Assembly: GCA_016839905.1 (NCBI GenBank)
Contig: JAEOTJ010000341.1
Span: 1-28,206, forward strand
Direction of reading: 5' to 3'
From: Promethearchaeota archaeon
GTDB lineage: Archaea > Asgardarchaeota > Lokiarchaeia > Sigynarchaeales > SOKP01
Length of the DNA: 28,206 bases
Shown here: positions 24,205 through 28,206 of the stretch, in pieces
How positions within the stretch are numbered: the first letter of the stretch is position 1
Layout: each line of letters begins with the position of its first letter
The notes under the pieces: model-generated
Told to the model about the DNA's origin: nothing
The model's input: only the letters and a program-made list of their open reading frames with translations
The model's database searches: none
Program-made: the position numbers and the translations under genes

Positions 24205-25161
24205 TTAAAACTTCTTTGAAAACTCATCTAGTTTTTGATTCAAGCTAGTTAATGCTTCATCCCACTCTGATAAAATCTCAATAACTCTGGGGACAACTGT
24301 TTCTTTTTCTTTATATTCAAGATAATCCATAAATTCCTTAATATTTTCGACCTTTATAAAAGTTTCCGCTACAAACTTGCGGATATCCTTTTTTTGACTA
24401 TCTAAAACCTCAGATACTCTGTTTGATTCACCTTTTCTGATTAAAGTCTTTAAATATTCCTCAGTTCCAACTATTTTTGAATTTAATTCATTTATTTTAC
24501 TTCTAACGAATTTTTCATAGACTTCAAATAAATTATCTTTAGGAAAAAAATTCGTTATATCTATCATAAATTTCTGTGTTAATTGTACTAATTGTTCCAT
24601 ATTATCATATCCTTCAATCTTATATTCCACCTCATGATAAGAAGCTTCAATACCTCGATTTACATCATCTAATCTAAATATTTTAAGTCCAGGGTCACCT
24701 TTTAATTGTATAGCAGGATTTCCCTTTTTATCAGGTAATTCTTCTTGTCTTAATAATCTTTGAGGGTTGAAAACGAGGGAAATTGCTAAAGGATTGTTTT
24801 GTTGATAAGACAATGTTGTTTTAATATCGATATGACTCATCATAACCTTAAAACCAGGATGAGAATGCCACCAGCCAATAGTGAATTCTCCTTTCGAGAA
24901 AGCTTCATCATCTATAATACTTAATGCCAAGTAATCCTCATCTGACCATTTATATTGATCAATAACAGCATCCTTATCAAGTTCTTGATGCATAATTGGA
25001 AATGCTGCTGAAATTATTACATTATTACCTTTTTTATCATTTTTTCCAATGAAAACGCCACTTACTTCGAGCCAATCATCCTTAGGAATACGTGTATTCG
25101 CATAACGAACTGCTGCAGCAACTATTGTAAGATAAACTTTTTTTGATAATATAACTGTCAT
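24205..25161 (-). CDS. JAMM/MPN+ metalloprotease, Rpn11-like
   Basis: A 318-residue protein with an N-terminal MPN domain and a helical C-terminal half. The full JAMM zinc site is present: Glu32 (WLEVSGVFIG), then GWWHSHPG with His99 and His101, Ser109 and Asp112 (H-S-H-x7-S-x2-D). GWWHSHPGF is very close to the GWYHSHPGF of proteasomal Rpn11 and CSN5, so an isopeptidase acting on ubiquitin-like tags is likely, as in other Asgard and archaeal JAMM proteins. Residues about 195-318 are predicted coiled helices (FEVYEKFVRSKINELNSKI, then VEN-IKEFMDYLEYKEK), similar in placement to the C-terminal helices by which Rpn11 and Rpn8 pair. It is divergent from a zinc-ribbon gene followed by two MPN-minus genes. 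No E1, E2 or ubiquitin gene is seen here. Confidence 0.9.
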   Translation of the reverse strand: MTVILSKKVYLTIVAAAVRYANTRIPKDDWLEVSGVFIGKNDKKGNNVIISAAFPIMHQELDKDAVIDQYKWSDEDYLALSIIDDEAFSKGEFTIGWWHSHPGFKVMMSHIDIKTTLSYQQNNPLAISLVFNPQRLLRQEELPDKKGNPAIQLKGDPGLKIFRLDDVNRGIEASYHEVEYKIEGYDNMEQLVQLTQKFMIDITNFFPKDNLFEVYEKFVRSKINELNSKIVGTEEYLKTLIRKGESNRVSEVLDSQKKDIRKFVAETFIKVENIKEFMDYLEYKEKETVVPRVIEILSEWDEALTSLNQKLDEFSKKF

Positions 25162-25364
25162 TTTAATTCAAAAAATTCTTTTTTTTTTTAATATTTTAAA
25201 TTCTTAATGATCAATACTATTTCTTTTATTTAATTTTAATTGAATTATGAAATGAATTTCATATGAAAAATTATTTAAATTCAAAATTCAAATTATATTT
25301 AAAAGAAGATGTGCTTATATCTTATATATTAAAATGTGAATTTTTAAATAAAAGAGTGTTTATT

Positions 25365-26030
25365 TTGGCAGAATTAGGTTTTGAACCCTTAACATCGCAA
25401 TTAGGAATTTCTGGAACTTCTTATCGAGTTCAACTTGGTTTAATTAACGAAAAATGGGCAAGCCGAATTGTAAAAGGAAAAGATGTTCTTGATTCTAAGG
25501 TATATAGAGATGAGGATATTACCGATGGAGGCTTTCCAAATCAGAATTATATTGTAGCCTGGTGCTTGCAAACATTAGTTCTCCCAAATATAAATCCGCA
25601 CCAAATTATGAAGACTGTAAATGCTTTAGTTAAACAAGCCATGACAAATAAGGATAAAAAAAAAGTACGGGCCACAGTTCAAGAAGCTAAAGATGTAGAA
25701 TTAACAAAAGTAGCAGAAGAGGATCTTAGAAGACCTAAAGCTAAAGGGTGGGTTAAAGAAGAAGATGCTAAAACACCCGAACAGCTAGAATCTGAAAAAC
25801 GAGCAGCATTTCAAGAAAGGATGAAAGCAAAACAAGCTCAAGGAGAAGTAAAAACCATTAAAACAACACGACAATTACCCTCAATTCCAATAGGAGGGGG
25901 TGAAGGGCGAGCTCAAGCACCAGTTCAAGCGCCAACTAAAGATATAAGTAAATTTTGTCCGTATTGTGGTAAAGATATAGAACCTAAAATTTGTCCATTT
26001 TGCGGAAAACCTTTACCACATCCTCATTAA
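25365..26030 (+). CDS. Double zinc-ribbon protein of the MPN cluster
   Basis: About 221 residues if it starts at TTG 25365 (GAGTG lies 6 nt upstream). An ATG at 25263 is in frame, but the residues it adds are Lys/Leu/Tyr-rich and look like translated leader. A compact N-terminal domain (LGFEPLTSQLGISGTSYRVQLGL, INEKWASRIVKGKDVLDSKVY, IVAWCLQTLVLPNINPHQIM) is followed by a highly charged helical stretch (about residues 100-170) and a Gly/Ala/Pro/Gln-rich linker. Two CxxC knuckles close the protein (FCPYCGKDI, ICPFCGKPLP), together a zinc ribbon. I do not recognise the N-terminal domain. It begins the plus-strand operon with two MPN-minus genes and is divergent from the MPN+ gene, so it may be an adaptor or substrate binder for that group (inference). 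Confidence 0.72.
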   Translation: MAELGFEPLTSQLGISGTSYRVQLGLINEKWASRIVKGKDVLDSKVYRDEDITDGGFPNQNYIVAWCLQTLVLPNINPHQIMKTVNALVKQAMTNKDKKKVRATVQEAKDVELTKVAEEDLRRPKAKGWVKEEDAKTPEQLESEKRAAFQERMKAKQAQGEVKTIKTTRQLPSIPIGGGEGRAQAPVQAPTKDISKFCPYCGKDIEPKICPFCGKPLPHPH

Positions 26031-26068
26031 TTGATGAAAATAATTTTTTTAATTAAATCTCTACCAAT

Positions 26069-26695
26069 ATGGATTTGAATATGGAAGCAGAGGAATATAC
26101 AGTTATTGTTTCAACAACTGCTTACATTAAAAGCTTGATGTATTTTTTAAGATTCTCTAGTGAGTTTATTAAAGTAGAAAACTTCAATTATGCATATGGT
26201 TTATTAATTGGATACTTTAGTGAAAAAGATGAAGAAGTACATGTAACAAATTTCATACCATTTAAAGATTTTAGTAAGGAATATGTATCATTTGAAAAAT
26301 TACCCTTTATATATGATAATATTGAAGAATTAAACCGGGAATACGCAGGAGAAATAAAACCTAAACAAGTTATTGGTTGGGCAAGGAATAGTGTATATAA
26401 TAGTCTCGAACCTACTTTATTTGATAAGAGAAATCATCTTTTATTTCAAATTTCTATTCATCCTAAATGTTTTTTTTGGATTTTTAATATGTATAATTTA
26501 GTAGTTGATGATGGTTTCAGATTATATACATTCAAAGAAGATTTTAAAGTCATTAATATAACAAGTAATTTAATTAAAATGAAATATCAATTTTCAAATG
26601 AAGTTGATTTTGATGATTTAGTTCAAACCGCCATAATAATGGAGGAACAGCGAAAAATCAAGGAACCTTTAATAACCGGTATAGAAGAAGATTGA
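26069..26695 (+). CDS. MPN-minus (metal-site-less JAMM-fold) protein, first copy
   Basis: A 208-residue protein that follows the MPN layout without its zinc site. The opening strand and helix (YTVIVSTTAYIKSLMYFLRFS), YAYGLLIGYF, a strand with NFIPF, then VIGWARNSV (residues 101-109) and LLFQISIHPKCFFWIF align by pattern with the MPN+ neighbour. However, the Glu is replaced (NYAYG), HSH becomes ARN and the S-x2-D is missing. It thus resembles the structural partners Rpn8 and CSN6 rather than the protease. It is 38 bases after the zinc-ribbon gene, and its stop overlaps the ribosome binding site of the next MPN-minus gene. The fold is inferred from pattern, not from a database match. Confidence 0.68.
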   Translation: MDLNMEAEEYTVIVSTTAYIKSLMYFLRFSSEFIKVENFNYAYGLLIGYFSEKDEEVHVTNFIPFKDFSKEYVSFEKLPFIYDNIEELNREYAGEIKPKQVIGWARNSVYNSLEPTLFDKRNHLLFQISIHPKCFFWIFNMYNLVVDDGFRLYTFKEDFKVINITSNLIKMKYQFSNEVDFDDLVQTAIIMEEQRKIKEPLITGIEED

Positions 26696-26708
26696 GGTAA
26701 GTAATATT
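26694..26708 (+). promoter_or_regulatory. Shine-Dalgarno and candidate ATT start of the second MPN-minus gene
   Basis: GAGGTAA (26694-26700) is followed after 5 nt by ATT at 26706, the likely initiation codon of a frame that has no ATG, GTG or TTG before the ATG at 26907. The site overlaps the last bases of the TGA that ends the preceding gene (26693-26695), which favours translational coupling. Confidence 0.5.
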
Positions 26709-27299
26709 TCTAAAGAAGATGAATTTGTTCAAATTTCGGGTTCAGCATTTCTAAATTTATTAGTACATGTTTTTAGATTTTGGGCCCTAAATCCTTCTGG
26801 CATAAAACAACTTGTTTATGGCGCATTATTAGGGAATATTGAAGGTGATACTCGTAATATTAGGAAGATAACACCAATCCTTCATAGAGATGATGAAGAT
26901 TATGGAATGGATGAAGAATTTATGGAAAAAATTAGAAAAATAAATGAAGAAGAATATGAATTAGCTTCCAATAATCAAGTGATTGGATGGTATAGATCTT
27001 CAAACAAGGAAATTCAATTATTCGAAAGAGATATCGGAAATCAGATTGCTTTTCAACTATACGACCCAAAAAGCGTGTGTTTAATAATTGAACCAAAGAA
27101 ATATCTTGATCCTAATGAAATAGGCTTTTCCTTGTTTAGATTAGAAGGAGATACGGATTTTGATTTAGAAACCAATCATTATCAAATTCCATGGGGAATT
27201 AACCCATCGAGAAATGCCCAAGATGTTATAGCAAATTTCAAACAATATATTAGAAATTATTTTTTGGATAAACCCTTAGTAATTGAATTTGGAGAATAG
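26706..27299 (+). CDS. MPN-minus (metal-site-less JAMM-fold) protein, second copy
   Basis: About 197 residues if translation starts at ATT 26706. The first ATG (26907) would remove the opening helix and strand (FVQISGSAFLNLLVHVFRFW) and YGALLGNIEG, which are needed for an MPN fold. The pattern continues with strand KITPILH, then QVIGWYRSS (residues 91-99) where the protease has GWWHSHP, and IAFQLYDPKSVCLIIEP, like the VVVDP strand of MPN domains. The Glu, both His and the Asp are absent. A C-terminal helix (DVIANFKQYIRNYFLD) follows. It overlaps the control region of the first MPN-minus gene, so the two are coexpressed. It could form a heterodimer with the MPN+ protein or with the other copy; that is inference. 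Confidence 0.68.
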   Translation: MSKEDEFVQISGSAFLNLLVHVFRFWALNPSGIKQLVYGALLGNIEGDTRNIRKITPILHRDDEDYGMDEEFMEKIRKINEEEYELASNNQVIGWYRSSNKEIQLFERDIGNQIAFQLYDPKSVCLIIEPKKYLDPNEIGFSLFRLEGDTDFDLETNHYQIPWGINPSRNAQDVIANFKQYIRNYFLDKPLVIEFGE

Positions 27300-27741
27300 A
27301 ATAATAAATATTATCTAAGGAAAATAATAATCCCTAAATTATTACTTTTATCTTTTATTTAATCATAACATTCCAAATTGAATATTATCAGATATTAATT
27401 AATTTATTTTGCCTGTAAATGTATATTTTTCTATTTAAATTGAATTTGATTGATTTAAGATTCAAAAATCTCTTTAAAAATGATTAAATCTTCCAAACTA
27501 ATTCTCATTATACAATTTTTAAAATTAGAAATAAATTATATAAAAATTAAGCCAACAATCAGAAAAAATTTAATAATAATATTTGATTAATAAAAATGGT
27601 TCCAAAGATTGATTTAAATTTAATTTGGAAAAATGATATATTCCATGATTTACCATATTGTTTTATATAGTAAAAAATAAATTTTTTTTATAAGTTATTT
27701 TGAAAATATAAATTAAGAAGATATAAATTAAATGTGATTAT
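27300..27741. other. AT-rich intergenic region without a clear gene
   Basis: About 440 bases of very AT-rich DNA. The only frame of note is a 24-codon ATG frame at 27596-27670 (MVPKIDLNLIWKNDIF at its start), whose composition is unusually balanced for this DNA and could be a gene remnant or a peptide. TATA-like stretches near 27690-27735 may serve the surface-protein gene that follows. No RNA gene is evident. Confidence 0.5.
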
Positions 27742-28206
27742 ATGGATAAAAACCAAATTAAATATAAATCTAAAATATGGCAAAAATATAAGATTTTTAC
27801 GATGTCATTGATAATATTAGGAATGATACTACCAATATTATTTAATTATTTTTCAAGTTTCAGCTTACAAAATAAATCCCCAGATAATATTGAAAGAAAT
27901 ATTAATTATTTCAATACTCCTCGCCTTAGTGGTTCAGAAATTAACATAACTACTCCTGAAAATAAAACCTACACGGACCCGATGAGCGGATATTATCCTG
28001 CGACATATGGATTTGAAAATGATATAATAAATACTGATCCACTCTATTGGTCAGATACTAGCAATAGCAATTGTTGGGCAAATCTGATATCAGAAAGAGA
28101 TAATCATTATAATGTATATCAATTATATGATAATAATGCCGCAGGATCCGCTCAAATCTCCCAAACATTCGAGAATCAAAATAATGGTTCTTTCGAGTTT
28201 TGGTGG
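27742..28206 (+). CDS. Exported or membrane-anchored surface protein, cut by window end
   Basis: The first 155 residues of a protein that runs off the right edge. A basic N-terminus (MDKNQIKYKSKIWQKYK) precedes one hydrophobic segment (FTMSLIILGMILPILF), a signal peptide or membrane anchor. The rest is rich in Asn, Ser, Thr, Tyr and Asp (TYTDPMSGYYPATYGFEND, then SNSNCWANLISERDN), typical of an extracellular archaeal protein. The last residues (SAQISQTFENQNNGSFEFWW) resemble the start of a LamG/concanavalin-like beta sandwich, where -G-FEFW- is common. The ligand is unknown. It is separated from the MPN cluster by a long AT-rich gap. Confidence 0.7.
   Translation, partial: MDKNQIKYKSKIWQKYKIFTMSLIILGMILPILFNYFSSFSLQNKSPDNIERNINYFNTPRLSGSEINITTPENKTYTDPMSGYYPATYGFENDIINTDPLYWSDTSNSNCWANLISERDNHYNVYQLYDNNAAGSAQISQTFENQNNGSFEFWW

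Noticed and set aside
26069..27299. A single double-MPN protein broken by a frameshift at about 26693
   Set aside because: A clear ribosome binding site lies at the junction and the first protein has a natural acidic C-terminus, so two coupled genes are more likely.
27596..27670. 24-codon frame in the last intergenic region
   Set aside because: Too short to support without homologues; mentioned only under the intergenic entry.
1..28206. CRISPR arrays, rRNA and tRNA genes
   Set aside because: No regularly spaced repeat array was seen, and no rRNA stretch or convincing tRNA T-arm or cloverleaf was found by eye; a covariance-model search was not possible.

Overview
The window is a strongly AT-rich stretch of archaeal chromosome that most likely comes from an Asgard archaeon of the Lokiarchaeia type. 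The evidence is a combination of eukaryote-like families: a tandem roadblock/LC7 protein, a Rpn11-like JAMM (MPN+) protease with two metal-site-less MPN homologues beside it, a candidate longin-type protein with winged-helix-like middle, and a Hanks-type kinase with TPRs. It also has archaeal hallmarks: TATA-type promoters, GGTGA-type ribosome binding sites, TTG starts, a tungsten-type aldehyde ferredoxin oxidoreductase and a ChlI/ChlD-type chelatase. The placement is inferred from gene content only; no rRNA gene and no convincing tRNA gene was seen.

Layout. Positions 1-290 hold the C-terminal end of a TnpB from an IS200/IS605-type element and its probable right end. From 294 to 6630 lie poorly characterised, mostly minus-strand genes: a large unknown protein, a polytopic membrane protein that appears to use an ATT start, the longin/winged-helix candidate, two small proteins, an EamA/DMT transporter and a bacterial-PH-like membrane protein. 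From 7088 to 10273 an iron-dependent alcohol dehydrogenase and an aldehyde ferredoxin oxidoreductase form a tight operon, suggesting alcohol-aldehyde-carboxylate redox chemistry. From 10286 to 12330 a DedA/VTT membrane protein and a PAP2 lipid phosphatase are divergent around a two-copy 15-bp direct repeat. From 12389 to 17837 come small proteins, a metallo-beta-lactamase-fold hydrolase, a kinase-TPR fusion, a PHP phosphoesterase, a cysteine-rich DUF5714-like protein and two coiled-coil proteins.

From 17844 to 23126 there is a coiled-coil protein with a possible PLD-like C-terminus, the tandem roadblock protein, an ATP-grasp ligase and a chelatase I-D fusion gene. The chelatase gene is interrupted by exactly 31 nt inside its universally conserved NPEEGELRPQ motif. 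From 23286 to 27299 an MPN gene neighbourhood holds an unknown helical protein, the MPN+ protease, a double zinc-ribbon protein and two MPN-minus proteins; the second of these also lacks an ATG/GTG/TTG start and probably begins at ATT. The window ends inside an exported or membrane-anchored surface protein.

The most interesting points are the MPN+/zinc-ribbon/MPN-/MPN- cluster, which recalls the catalytic/non-catalytic MPN pairs of the proteasome lid and signalosome, the precise 31-nt interruption of the chelatase, and two independent candidate ATT initiation codons each placed 5-6 nt after a Shine-Dalgarno sequence.
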